NCBI GenBank assembly: GCA_003415625.1
Contig: PYIU01000008.1
Coordinates: 1,178,001 to 1,242,000 of the forward strand
Source of the DNA: Aquanectria penicillioides
Lineage: Eukaryota > Ascomycota > Sordariomycetes > Hypocreales > Nectriaceae
Direction: 5' to 3'
DNA length: 64,000 bases
Positions 31,873-44,246 of this stretch are shown piece by piece (the first letter of the stretch is position 1; the number at the start of each line of letters is the position of its first letter). The notes below the pieces were generated by a model. The model searched no databases. It saw nothing but the letters and a program-made list of their open reading frames with translations, and was not told the origin of the DNA. Made by a program: the position numbers and the translations under genes.

Positions 31873-34800
31873 TCTGCCTGCCCTGAAACTCCAACGCGAT
31901 GCGTTGGGATGGATCCAAGCTACTGTTGCTGGTTGGCGGGATGGAAGCCACTTGGCCCCTCCGCCAGATTCCTAACAAGGGGTCTAAGTGTATATAATCT
32001 AGAGGGTCTCATGGGCGCAATGGTGCTGATACAGACCCTCTGGATGTGGCCGACGACCCTGAGTTCAATAAATCAGGGACTCACTGTTGGAATGGCACGA
32101 TGATGAAAACGCCCGCCACTCCCAAACCCTCTCTCCATCCACGTTCCTCCCTGCCATGGCCGCGCCGAATTTCGAGACCATCTTCATCCGACGAAAATAT
32201 TGGAGAGAGTTTATAGATGCTCGGCCTCGCTTCGACGATGGAACCTGACCTGCAGTGAGCGGCCCAGCATCATGACAACGCACAAACTACGAATCGATGA
32301 GCAAGACATCAGCTTGACGATGACATTTTATATCGCTTATATATTTATATCGACCGATACTGCTACTAGCTGTCGGACCTGGGCACCACAACAGAGAAGC
32401 CACAGGTCCATCTTGAGTCAATTAGCGTTACCTCCATTGCTTTAGTACAGCTATTGAATCCGGCCACACCGCACTACAGGCTGGAGGTACTGCCACTCCG
32501 TTCTCAAAAACCGAGCAATTCGCTGTGGGTTCGCGGACGACTCGTCTTTCTCGTCGTAAGTAGTTCATATACTATGGCAAGATGTCTGCTCCATGAATCT
32601 TCCCAGCAGTAATGTCTCTAACCCTCCTTTGTTTCTCCCGGGGTTCGGATGCTAATATCTTATACCTAGGTCTTCTCCATGCCCGGGGGTAATATGGACA
32701 TCGTCGAGACTTTGTTGATATATGTCAAAGCAATCATCGACGACGACACCGGCGACTACATGGCCGGCATCCATAGCATACAGCCAAGATACGCCACACT
32801 CTAGGCCATATACATACGGTAACTTGGAGATATTGAGTTCGTCAGAAGATGAATAAATGCGATGGGCCAATCTTCCCCTTGGCGGACGTGGAGAGGTTTG
32901 AATGGGTGTTCCGGTGAGAACTTCTCGCGGAGCAGAGATTCGACGTGGCCAGGTGAGTTGGGTTCTGCTCTGTTGTTTCTTCATATCTTTATCTCACGCC
33001 ATCCGTTTCCTGTCTTTGGATTCGTCAGCATTTCTAATGCTGGAATTTTGAGACTCCTCCTTATTGCGTCCGATGCCGAGACTGTGTGCACAAACTTGCT
33101 GACGATAATGATTCCAGGGCCGGACTGGACCTCAACACCGAATGCTAGCTAGGAGTTGACAAAAGAAGCTGGTAGATACCAACGGATATACACACACCAA
33201 ACGGAAGGCTTGTGGGATGAAGAGATCGAGCCTCCGTGGACCAGGCCGAAGCCCAGAAGTGCTCAGCACGAATGTTGAGCTATTCTCGATAAATCACAGT
33301 GACTTGAAGAAAGGATATGATGCCTCTTGCAGACCATGGACGGCTCAACGGAAAGAGGTTATGTCTAGAAGGCTGTGGCCGGCCCAGTCTAGGGGTTGGA
33401 TGAGAAGTACGCGGATATGTTGCAGATGAAAGACGAGATGGAAGATCAAAGTAACTACTTGGGAGCATAACTTCACAATTGACCAAGTTTAATAATTAGA
33501 TAATCGTGTCTACTGTGAACAATGTTGATCAAGTGTTAACCCACTGACGCGGGTAACGAGCGGAATAAATGAGGATTTCTTGGTGGTCTGGATCTCTGAA
33601 AGGCACGCCAGACCAGGTATTAGTTAGGACCACTGCCGTTGCTCTATGGAGACTGGGGAACTCAAGATACATGGCATGATGGTTAGGATCACAGTCGAGA
33701 CCAGGTCGGAGCCATGGCGCTGGATGCAACGGCAAGGCGGTGCCGAGCTACCGAGAAGGACAAAGAAGTGATGATCACATCATGCTGCACCCCAACTCTG
33801 AGCAACCTTTCATTTTTTTTTTTTCACATCCATGCCAATGCAACCTGGTCCCACCAAGCTGCCATGGCGATCGACAGCTTTCTGGGCTCCCTCACGAACA
33901 GGTTTCAGATCCATGTCCTGCAGACTGTAGACAAGTGACTCTAAATACAGCAGCACGTCTAGTCTGCGTCACCGAAGCATGCGGACGATTTGCGCGCCAT
34001 CTTGGAAGCACCCGACTAGAAAGTCCTAGATGATACCAAAGGCAGCTGACTGGCACATAAAACGTCAACGCTCACGTACAATTGGCTTGCAACGTTGCCG
34101 CGGGGTCACAGCCACGACACGGTAGTGTAACGCGAAATCCGGTAGCCCAGGCAATCACAATCCGCTTTGTCTGAGCAGTGGGACGAGGTACGGAGAGGCT
34201 TTTTCATGGCTGTGCCCGGGATGCTCAAGCAGCCTGGCCGTGGTACCTGCACCCGTACCCGCTCCTCCGGGCCGTGAGCAAGTGAGGATTCACGGAGTGG
34301 AAACGGACGGATCCTTCATTCACAATATACGGGAAGCTCTGGCGCTGAGCTCCGCTGAGCTCCGCTGATGTTCATTCCTCCCGGTCACAAAGTCCCCTTC
34401 CCCTGTCAGGCCCCGGAAAAGATACCGAAAAATAGGCACAGAGTTCGCTTCACTGCGTGCAGTTCATGTCTCCGTTCCAACAACGTGGTCCCAGCGCCAC
34501 CGTGGTAAGTTGACTCTGTATTTGGGGGCAATTGGGGCTGTGGGAGACACGGGAGCGCAATGCATCTGTAGCCACATTGCGCGCAAGAAAAGTCCTACAA
34601 TGGTTTGGGGGGCCGCCCACGTCATCAGGACCGTGAGAGTCACTCCACGGGGTAACGCACCAGTCATTATGACGATTGGGAGACGGTGTCGAGGCGTTTG
34701 GGGACCTAGATTGGTCAAGAAGCTGAAGGCTGGGGAGCACGCGTGGTTGGGAAGCTACCGGAGCGTGTGTGTCGGTCGCACCGACGTGACTCTTCTTGCA

Positions 34801-35664
34801 AGGGCGATTTGCAAAAACCACCTCGCTCTTGTTTCACTACGGACATGCATTGAAGTTTTCGCCGTGGTGCAACGGAGCGTGCGAACAAGGGTTTTATCAA
34901 AATTATTATTCCTGGTAGGGAGACTGACCTGGATAATCGGGACCATGTCGGCGGTTGGGGGTCTGACCGGACCGTCAGCACGCAAAGCTCATCAAGAGCT
35001 CTCCTAGGTAATATTCGTACCGCTGACAGAAGGCAAAACGGCGGAGGCAAGTGGATTGAGTAGGCATGTCTAGTCCATAGCGGAAGGATTTTTCTCTTTG
35101 TGCTGGCATTCAAATCCATGTCCATGCCCATGCTTGTTTTGAGATTTGGTCCCCGATGACAGCCATGGGGAGGAGCCTGGGCAGTGCAGATGCAGAGCAG
35201 ATGCAATGCCGACGCTAACTGCGAATAGAAACATTGAAAGGCACGTAGGCCAGTAAGATGCCAAGTCGACCATCCAAAGGCCGAGACCAGCGACAGGCCT
35301 TGGCGGCAAGCTATGGTGGGAGGGGGTTAGAGATGGCGTGGGCAGATTCGAGGGAGACCAAAGAGGCTCAGGCAGAATCACGGAATCTCGATGGGAAACA
35401 TGACACGAACCAACGGAAAAGGTTTATCATGTTGCGTTAGACGGATGGGAGAAGCGGAATTTCGCTTCTGCCAGAGCTATTTTCGGGAGGATTCCTTTTG
35501 TGTAATTTAGCTGTCAATGGCGGAGGCGGAGGCGGAGGCCGAGACTAGCAGAGTCAACCGCCAACGCCATAACCACTTTATTTGCAACTAACTCGCTCAG
35601 CCGGCGACGCCACAGACAAAAAACTCAAGGGGAAAAGCACAGCACATAATACAGCAGTAGCAGT

Positions 35665-35696
<32 letters not shown>

Positions 35697-37127
35697 TATT
35701 AGCCACAGGCTTTGAGATAGCTAGAGTCGATTAGTATTTGTTTGCATCTGTGTGTTGGTTGTCGGCCCGTGGCTAATTACGCGTACAGTACTGTAGTGAT
35801 GGCAACAACTAGGATGCAGGCCAAGACGACTGGGATTCTGAACAGGCTGGTAACGAAAGAAAAAAGGCCGATGCACATCAGCGGCGGCTCTCGCGCGGTC
35901 GGGGATGCGGTGATGGTGGTGGTGTTCTGTTTTTGTCCTGAAGGAGCTATCCTGAGTGAGTCGTGAGGCATCCCAGTCGCTAAACTCACAAACCCTGCCT
36001 CAGCGCCTTCAGCCCTACCTCCTTCATCCACTACGTATCCACCAAGGACACACAATTGGCCCACACAAGACCCCTGCTCCCCTGCTCCCTGTTCCGGGGC
36101 CTCAACGGATGCATTTCCATCCTTGGATTGGGGAGGCTTGGCTCGAGGGGAAATCTCAGCGTCTCTCGTGGCCCCGCCCCGTGTCTGCGGTGTCTCAGCG
36201 AGCCTCAGCCCAAGGGGGGGGGGGACGGAGGAGCAGCATCAAGCACCCAGCCAACCTACCACAAAGAAAGCAGGCCACACAACGGCCAAGGAGTCAGCGA
36301 CACGGGCCAGCTCCTTGACCCTCGCGCCCCCTTCTTGCTTGGCAGAGCCTCTCACGCCTCCTCCGTGACATTGCCGCCCCGACATTTGGGACCCTCATTT
36401 GACCACGACCGACCAACTTTGTCCCCAGCGAACAGACTCTTGTCGCAGCCTAAATGACGAAAAAAGACGGGGGGCTGGAATGCGCTCCGGGAGCCAGCAC
36501 AGCAACTCAGCTGTGTGCGCCACGCTCCGTGAACCAGTCGAGCCAGGCATCTTCCCGGCTCCCGTGGCGCTGGCGCAGCAAATCACCATCTCGATCTGGT
36601 TGGTTCTGCCCGGCCCTCAAACCCAAGGTTTAGACCACACTCAATCCACTACGCACGGTCTAGGACAGCATTCTCTTGCCACCCACCCCTACCACTCCAC
36701 CGGCGTTTGTCTGGTAGGTATCCGCTGGAGAGAGAGAACGGAAAGCAGAGCGAACTCGCCGCATTCCTATTCGCGGATATCTTGTTGGAGACTCCTCGGC
36801 ACTCAAATCTCGGGTGTGGATGCGCCTCCGGAAACTGACTGGCCATCCCGTCTCATCCCAGACCACCGGGCTCTGCCTCCCACTAGATCCTGGGCTTGCC
36901 GCTTGGCTCATAGCTAGCCCAATGGCTGGCCGATGGCTTGATGGCTTGATGGCTTGGGCTGTTTAGATGGCTAGGGAGGCGCTGCCTTTGGTGCCTGCAG
37001 CACAGACGCTGCCGTTGAAATATGTAGAGCCCCATTCCCACCACGTCCCTCGACCTAGTTGATGGTTCTTGTCGAACACCCGTAATCATCGTCCACTTCG
37101 TCCCCGTCAAGAAGACTACGGCCCACC
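31873..37127. other. 5.2 kb region without a firm gene
   Basis: Contains coding-like fragments on the plus strand at about 32.38-32.57 and 32.67-32.80 kb (for example LLNPATPHYRLEVLPLR and NMDIVETLLIYVKAIIDDD) that I could not join into a gene. Open frames of about 165 codons on both strands at 34.5-35.2 kb overlap each other and match nothing. A CAG repeat lies at 35652-35695 and a GGCGGA repeat near 35520. The last kilobase is the promoter side of the DUF3433 gene. Confidence 0.4.
35652..35695. repeat. (CAG)n microsatellite
   Basis: About 14 CAG/TAG triplets in a row in non-coding DNA upstream of the DUF3433 gene. Confidence 0.95.
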
Positions 37128-40100
37128 ATGTACTCTAGACAGCCGGGCGTCGACGCTGCGGCGTACGAGTATGATGCCCAGTACCAGCCGCAGTCGACTG
37201 ATGATCGACTTTGGGACAACGGCATCACCAAGCAGCCCGTTCCCAAGAAACGCCCCAACTACAAGCCAACACCACTGCGATGGTACTTCATCGTAGTCTT
37301 GATCGGCATCATCATGGTCCTGATGGGCCTCGTCATCTGGGCGAAGCTATCCATGCCCCATTCCGACACCTCGGCCATTATTCGAAATAAACGATGGATC
37401 GAGGAAGCAACAACCACAACCACTACCACCTCAACTTCTGAATGGCTTCCAAGACACACTGAAGTGTACGATCTTCATGCCCGAGCAACACCTGAACCCG
37501 AGAACAGCGACAACAAGGAAACCAGCAAGGAGAGTGGCAATGACACTCCCGATGAGAGCAACGCGGGGAACAGGCAGGAGAAGGGGGCTAAGAAAACGGA
37601 TGATACCTACCGGGGAACTACCACATATGTGACTGATGTTCGCACCACAGTTACCCGCCCAGGAATCACTGGTGAGTTTACGACAAAGGTCGACACAACC
37701 GTCTTCGAGACCAAGACGTACAACCCGACTACCATTACCCTTCCTGGGGAGACCAAAACCAGTGCCGCCACCATCACCTACACAGAAACCAAGGTTGAAA
37801 CCATCGTGAGCACTGCACCGGCTTCCTTTGGCTCGACCACCAAGACCACATACAAGGTCAGCTACGTCGTGTCCCAATATTCGGGATCCGTCATGGCCAG
37901 TTCCGCTGTCAGTTCTGCAGTCACCGTCACCGAGGCTGTTTCCTTGCCCGGAACTGTAATCACAACAACAAAGGTCCAGGCCACTGAAAAGGTCACCACT
38001 TCCGCCACACGTTTGGTTCAGCCAGCGTCCACCCAGACCATCGGAAAGCCAACCACCCTCACGACTGCTGTGGCGACGTCAAAAGTTGAGAGCGTCGGAA
38101 CCACAACCCAAGCTGCCAGTACCTTCATCACCCTAGGAAAGGTTACTGTCACGTCGATCGTGACCGAGGCGCCTTCGCCCAAGGACAAGGAAGACAAGGA
38201 GGACAAGGAGGACAAGGGTGACAAGGGTGACAAGGGGGACAAGGGTGACAAGGGGGACAAGGGGGACAAGGGTGACAAGGATCAATCTGACGAGGACAAG
38301 CCGAAAGGAACGCAGTCCATCAAAGTCGTGGACGTTGTTAGTGTCGAGGCGGACTCAACCTACAAGGACGTAGAGAAGCTGGCCCCTGTGACCTACGTCT
38401 CTGAGGTCCCTGATGTCGAGACCGTTGTGGCATCTCAACAAGCTTCCACCTATGTCAGCGAAGTTGGCGGGTTTACTACGACGATGGCCTTGACCACTTG
38501 GGGCACTGACGGACTGTTGACAACACAGCAAGTCACTTCGACCTTTAGCGGATCACTTACGACCATCGTCAGCTCATTTGAGCCAACTACATTTGTCACG
38601 ACGAAGTCTGGCAAACTGACAACTATCACGTCTTCTCCGACCGGCTCGACGACCATCCTATCGACCAAGAAGGGCAAAACAAAGACCTTTTCATCTTCAG
38701 AAACGGTGACAGTGACACCCACAGAGAGCACGAAGAAATCGAAGCCCACCGGCGAGACCATCAAGGAGGTGCCCATCGTTTACGAAATCAATCAGGGAGG
38801 CTACTTTGTTGGCAAGTTCTTGCCTCCCTTCTTGTCCGTCATTCTGTCGATTCCTGCCCGTATCATCGACTTCAATGCTCAGCTGTATCAGCCCTTCTAC
38901 GCCTTGAACCGCCCTAATGGTGACATGGGCCCCAACTCGATGAACCTCCATTTCAGTGGATGGTTTGGTTTCGTGAAGCCCCTGGAGATTCTTATTCAGG
39001 GACAACCCGTCACCTTCTTCACTATGATGATCGTGTGGTGCACGGCACTAATGACTCCCATCGCTACCGAAGCTATTGGTGTGAAGATGCACGGAAACTG
39101 CACAAGCCACGACCCCACTGGTTGCGCTGCTGCTCTCGGTGTGTCTGAGAACTCAACACGAGCTCTCCTCGCTCTTCTCGCCTTGACAATCGTCCTCTTG
39201 TGCCTTCTTCTCCTGTTCCTCCGAAACTGGGACACTGGTCTGCATGCGAACCCCTGGAGTGTGGCTGGCATTGCTTCGTTGGCAACCAACCGCGAGATCC
39301 GCCCGCAAAAGGCGACAGAAAAGAAGATTGCAAAGGAGATGGCTGACAAGCGCTATGGTTTCGGTTACTTCGAGAACGATCTCGGACAGACCGAGTACGG
39401 CATTGTGCTTTACGATGATGCTGGCCAGAATCTTCGACAAAATGATGACGTGACCGGAACATTCTCCGAGGTCAGCTCTATTGATGCCACTGATCTATCA
39501 AGGAAAAAGAAACGTGGAAACCCGTTCATTGCTCTCGGAAAAGCATGGCGCCTTGGATTTATGCTATTTTTGATCGGTCTCATTATATTGGTGCTTTATT
39601 ATGGTATTACGTTCAAGCAGCAGGACGACTTCCAGGGCTTCATGACCAGTCAGACCTTCGGTATCCGATTCCTGTTTGCAGCGCTAGGAGTCGCCATCTC
39701 CTTCGGATGGACTACACTATTTATCAGTGCGTTGCCCCCCCCCCTAGTCTCCCGGATCTCAAGCTAACCACGATGCAGGTGTCGCCATGATCGTGCCCTA
39801 CCAGGTCATGTCCTTTAACCCCCAGAACGCATCCAACTCTATCCTCCTCACCCGACCGACGAACGCATTCTCAGGCATATGGTCTGCGATTAAACACAAG
39901 CAGATCTTCCCCGCCATCATCGCGATGATGACCATTTTCTCCGAGTTCATGCCAATCCTGCTCGCCAACATTCCCTATACCCTGACGCAGACCGAAGTCA
40001 CACATATCATTTGCCTGCGTTTCTCTGTTGCTATCATGGGATTGATGGTCTTGGCGATTGGAGTCAGCTTCTTCATCCGCTGGCCGCACATGCCAGTTGA

Positions 40101-40512
40101 TCCACGATCTATCGCTGGCGCGATGTACTACGTTTCAGAGAGTGCCATGCTCAACAACTTCACCGGTATGGCGAGCATGGACAACAAGGAGCGAAAGCAG
40201 CACGTGCGGGAGATTGGAGGACGATACTGGTACGGAGAGATTTTGACTGCCTCTGGGGCGACGAGGCCTGCTGTGGAGCGGGACGATGGCGTCCTGAACA
40301 CTGTCAACGAGCATCTAGCCGCGGTGCCACCCCAGCATCACGAACACGATGATTCGCAATTTGACCCCTATCTTGAAAGACACGACGACCCATATGGTAA
40401 CACCCATGACCATATGTATGATAATACTCAGAGCAACATGCAGGGAAACAGGCAGGGAAATACCCATGCGCATTCCAACGTTGACACGGCTTATCATGGA
40501 TATCAGCCCTGA
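37128..40512 (+). CDS. large DUF3433-type multispanning membrane protein
   Basis: Two exons (37128-39726 and 39779-40512) encode 1,110 residues. After a cytosolic start comes a membrane segment (about residues 50-72, WYFIVVLIGIIMVLMGLVIW). A long Thr/Ser/Val-rich region of about 470 residues follows, resembling fungal cell-surface stalks and likely O-glycosylated, with a GDK repeat (about 352-384). The C-terminal half has several hydrophobic segments arranged in repeats (for example LALLALTIVLLCLLLLFL, LGFMLFLIGLIILVLYYGI, FSVAIMGLMVLAIGVSFFI) with SMNLHFSGWFGFVKPLEIL and MVIVPYQVMS motifs typical of DUF3433 proteins. The tail is His/Asp/Asn-rich. Location in the plasma membrane is inferred. 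The biochemical role is unknown to me. The intron is GT-AG, 52 nt. Confidence 0.82.
38181..38280. repeat. in-frame GACAAGG(A/G/T)(G/T) minisatellite encoding (G/E)DK repeats
   Basis: Eleven 9-base units encode KDKEDKEDK and then repeated GDK tripeptides in the surface stalk of the DUF3433 protein. Repeat number changes by multiples of nine would keep the frame. Confidence 0.95.
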
Positions 40513-41235
40513 AAAGATGGAAGCGCAACGAATTTGTTTTCACGATTATGGTTAATACGGCCTTGGTTAAATACCCGGTTTTGCATTTACAGCGGGGAAT
40601 ACGGATTTTTGGGAAATAGAAAGCTACGGTTTGGACACGGAATCTTAGATATATATACACGAGGCATTGAATGAAATGACCCAAGTCAATATGGCAAAAG
40701 GTTTTATATGCGCAAAGCTTAACGTCCCATTGAGAGGCCATCACTGGATTTGATTGAAGGTGAAGGTTTTTGATATGACCTGTGATGACTCCCATCGACT
40801 TGATGAACAGAAAAGATTGAAGCTGGAATCGAGCGACGATGATGTGGACAATGTCTGACAGCATGTCTGCATCTGTCCTTTCCTTCCTCTCCTGTCAATT
40901 GATGCACCACATAATTGTTCCCTCTTTCTTCGAAAATTCACTTGACTGTCATGGGCAAGTAGGAAAGGTTGCTACTTAGACGCCTCCCTACCCGCGAGTT
41001 CCTGCTCCTGCTCCTGCTCCTGCTCTTGTGGTGGCAGGTCTGTCAGTAGGCAAGCTGCCGAGAGAAGAATAAAGGAAAGAGCTACGAATACAAACATGGG
41101 ATCGATATTATCCCCTTCCCTTCCGATCGTGCGTTTCCCTTCGTTTCTCTTCTCCTATACACGCCATCGTTTACCATCATCTTCATTGCCATTCGCTATT
41201 CTCACCATCATCATCACTCGTTATCCCTATTCATC
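40513..41235. other. intergenic region
   Basis: 3' flank of the DUF3433 gene and promoter of the small coiled-coil gene. A TGCTCC hexamer repeat lies at 41000-41025. The last 130 bases are pyrimidine-rich. No other gene is supported. Confidence 0.6.
41000..41025. repeat. (TGCTCC)n short tandem repeat
   Basis: About four copies of a hexamer in the promoter region of the small coiled-coil gene. Confidence 0.85.
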
Positions 41236-41575
41236 ATGTCTTCCGCCGCCTCCTGGGTGTCCGCATCCTGCGCGGCTCCGACTATCGTGGTGAAGATTGC
41301 TAACGTTTTGGGGACAACAGCATCGATCCGACGATGGTGGCGAGGGACGCCGGCGGAGGCTGTTAGTTCCCCTATTCACAGTCAGTATTTGATCGATTTC
41401 AGCTCATCCATCGCAGGGGCGGGATGTGTTGGAGTTGGAGGGGGAGCTGGAGCGTCTCAAGGAGGAGCTCGATGACGTCAAGGGGCGTTTAGGGCAACTC
41501 GAGGCCTCTCAGGCGGCCTCGAAGGCAGCTTCGGAGCGCTCCCAGCGGGAGATGGGGCGTGTGTTTGCAGCGTAA
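41236..41575 (+). CDS. small coiled-coil protein, unknown function
   Basis: Two exons (41236-41361 and 41417-41575) give 94 residues. The intron is GT-AG and phase 0. The first 35 residues are mostly uncharged (MSSAASWVSASCAAPTIVV), followed by RRWWRGTPAEAG. The second half is a clear coiled coil with heptad Leu positions: LELEGELERLKEELDD and VKGRLGQLEASQ, ending ERSQREMGRVFAA. I do not recognise the family. The N-terminus could be a mitochondrial or membrane-associated segment, as in small organelle adaptor proteins, but this is speculation. The start is supported by the CT-rich leader just before it and the lack of upstream in-frame Met. Confidence 0.6.
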
Positions 41576-42446
41576 TGTGAGTGCCCCCCTCCCCCCGGCG
41601 GCATGATTTTTTTTTTGCATGATTTCACATTAGCGTTTGTTTAAGAAGTGATATTTTGCATATATTAGGCAGAGCCATAAGGATACCGGCTCTAAAACAT
41701 TATCCTGGGCGGGTGGTCGTGGGCCCCAGCAGTGCTCGTACCTCACCGTGGTTGCTGGGTCTAGTAACCTTTCCAAAGGTGAAGCCAACGCGAGCATTCG
41801 ACTTATGTTCTCCGAAGATTCCTATCGCTGTTCGTAAGGACTTTTGTCCTTCCAACACTCTTTGACATCCTCTCCATGTCCTCTCGACATTCTCTCGACA
41901 TCCTCTCGATTTGACCTTGAAATATTTTCCATATCGTCTTGGCTAACTCGTCTACGATTGATGTTGATAAAATGAGAAAGCAACGAACGCAAAACAAGTA
42001 GATACACAAGGGAAGATGGGAGGAGGGATGAGCAATCGGAGGGATAATAGTCATGGGTTTGGCACTTGAGATGTTGATTCAAGTTGTAGAGGGGGGGCAT
42101 TCAACAGGGAAACGGGTTGCCTTTTTGTCTTTTAAAGAGTTTGTTCAATTGAAGCCCTATTAATACTGGCATCCCAAATACGCGTACAATGTAGCCTTAC
42201 TATTGCATACGCCCACGCATCCAATGCCAAGAAGATGTCGGGAGAATGGCGTGGTGCTGATAGGATGCAACCGAACCGCCCTTGAGCGGAACCCAAGTAA
42301 ACATGGCCGAAGAGGTTGAATCTAGAATAGACGGTTGGGTTTGTTTGGATCCCTCAATTGTCATACATGACTCAAGTAAATATGATCCTCATCAAAAACT
42401 CGATGATATTGAACCCTAGTTGTGGATTAAAATAATCCTAAAATAG
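41576..42446. other. intergenic region
   Basis: About 870 bases between a plus-strand and a minus-strand gene ending. Repeated CCTCTC(C/G)A(T/C) words lie at 41870-41910. No gene was recognised. Confidence 0.6.
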
Positions 42447-43439
42447 CTACTCTGATTCATATAGTTTTCGAGCCAAGCCAGCCTTGTTTCCACCAGCAAG
42501 AGCCTTTTTACCCCTATCTGGACATGATTGAATGTCCCAACATGAATTTAGGGGAGAGCCTTCGGGACCTAGATCTTTCCAATAGCGAAGCGTGGCTCGT
42601 TCAGGACAGGCTTGAATAGAAAAGTCTGTGTAGCAGAAGGGACAAGAGCCACGTATTTCAAGACCCTCTTTTTCGAATGCCAATAATACAGCGATTGATA
42701 GAGTAAGGTGTGGATTGTGTGAAGGGTCTCGGAAGAGTATTTCAAGTGTCCGATGTGAGTCGTAAATTGGATCCTGATGTAGACATATCGTCTCGCGATG
42801 CATGGCTTGAGCTGAGACTAGATTCCGGCCCCTATTATAGCGTATGGTTGATTGTAGTAAAAACCTCGCCTGGACAATTTTAGGGTAGTATGACTGCCGG
42901 AATTCAACCCCGTGCACATCGTGGGCAAACACGTTTTCGGTTAGATGGGCTGGGGCCAAGATGTCGCTGAATTGTTCTTGGTATCTCTCGATTGTACCCA
43001 ATCGCTCACATTTGAGGGCAAGTTGTATTTGGAAATGGCGAAGTCGATTCCCTCTGATTAACACGTGGTTGGCGGTAGCGTCCTTTGGACAGTTGCTGCG
43101 CATGCCGATGCTCAGTTTCCGCCTGCTGAAATCATGCAGTTTGAGGCACTGCTCGCATGCCCATCTATCCGGCGTATCGCGGGCAAGACCAACGAGAAAT
43201 TCAATAAATTGTTCCCGGGGGAGGTACTGTGCAGAATTCCGTCGATGGCGGAGGGTGTACCGTAGCGAGGAGCAGGTTTGCGAAACAAGAATTTGGCTGT
43301 GCACAGCAAGATTCTCCGCTATGTTGAGAATCACCTCGGCTGGTAGTTTGAGGATGAGACAATCTGGCCTCTGCGCCTTTCGGGACCATCCTAGTGCTCG
43401 CGATACAGCTTGAATTATGTTTTGAGGGAGGACGAACAT
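42447..43439 (-). CDS. F-box-like domain protein
   Basis: Intronless protein of 330 residues. Residues about 27-66 form an F-box-like helix set (LKLPAEVILNIAENLAVHS, then LVSQTCSSLRYTLRH), suggesting an adaptor that brings a target to an SCF ubiquitin ligase. A Cys-rich patch (WACEQCLKLH) follows at about 93-102, and near the C-terminus CPFCYTDFSIQACPERATLRYWKDLG. This layout, F-box plus Cys pairs and a Trp-rich tail, is common in large lineage-expanded families of filamentous fungi with unknown targets. The gene lies at the edge of an AT-rich accessory stretch. The start is the first Met of the frame. Confidence 0.7.
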   Translation of the reverse strand: MFVLPQNIIQAVSRALGWSRKAQRPDCLILKLPAEVILNIAENLAVHSQILVSQTCSSLRYTLRHRRNSAQYLPREQFIEFLVGLARDTPDRWACEQCLKLHDFSRRKLSIGMRSNCPKDATANHVLIRGNRLRHFQIQLALKCERLGTIERYQEQFSDILAPAHLTENVFAHDVHGVEFRQSYYPKIVQARFLLQSTIRYNRGRNLVSAQAMHRETICLHQDPIYDSHRTLEILFRDPSHNPHLTLSIAVLLAFEKEGLEIRGSCPFCYTDFSIQACPERATLRYWKDLGPEGSPLNSCWDIQSCPDRGKKALAGGNKAGLARKLYESE

Positions 43440-44246
43440 GATTAGTTATTCTCCAAAAGTATTCTTTCTGATAATATGCTAGAATGGTAGATATTTTCTG
43501 TGGTAAACGTTCAAGGAAAGGATTATATATCACGATAGCGACCAGCAAGGTGACTCAAATAGGGACCTTACTCCGGTGTCGTCACACCTTTGACTTTGTA
43601 CCATAACCTCGTAAACCTTTTTGCCATTACCAAATGAAAAGTTGTAAAACTTTAAAATGGTTGGATGCCTGACGAATATCGGCCTGTTGACTTGAATCAT
43701 TTTTCGTGTTCGGTTACACGAAGCATTGCGATTGGCGAAAGGGGGGGGGGACATAGATGCTTGAGACGTCTACCCTTACGATTGCTCTAGACCTCTACAT
43801 ACTTAAGCTCTCAAATACACCGTTATATTTGTCGAATTCTAATTGTAAGCCTAGGATATATTTAACTATATCTAGAGTTCTTGTGTTACAGACGAATGAT
43901 CTTATGTTATCGATGTGGCGATCTGTTCTGAAAATGAAGGGAGAAAGAAATGGGATCAAAGAACGCAGGAAAGTGTTGGGCAAGCGCCGAAATTTCAAAG
44001 GGCTTTCAGCAAAACACGAAAGACGCCGACAACCAATGGATGAGCCCACCTAACTAAATGAATTCACCAATTTTTTTTTTAAATCCAAATCTTTTCAATT
44101 TAGCATGGATTCTATAGGCTGAGAAGGCTAGGTGATAAAATCCCTAGAAAACAATAACCACACCTAATGTGATATGAGTTTGGAGCGAACGACTGTTGTT
44201 GCTACGCGTACTTACGTGAATGGATTTATTTCTCGAAATGACAAGC
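43440..44246. other. intergenic AT-rich region
   Basis: No gene is supported. A G-run of about 10 at 43741-43750 and a T-run near 44072 are the only notable features. A 98-codon frame at 43757 is basic and matches nothing I know. Confidence 0.5.

Noticed and set aside
34510..35206. Overlapping open frames of about 165 codons on both strands
   Set aside because: Neither has a recognisable motif or splice structure; both are probably chance frames in GC-rich DNA.
36399..36917. A 172-codon plus-strand frame upstream of the DUF3433 gene
   Set aside because: No family match, no clear start context, and overlapping minus-strand frames of similar quality.
38181..38280. Regular repeats that could suggest a CRISPR-like array
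   Set aside because: The units are directly adjacent without spacers and encode an in-frame GDK repeat; this is a coding minisatellite in a eukaryote.
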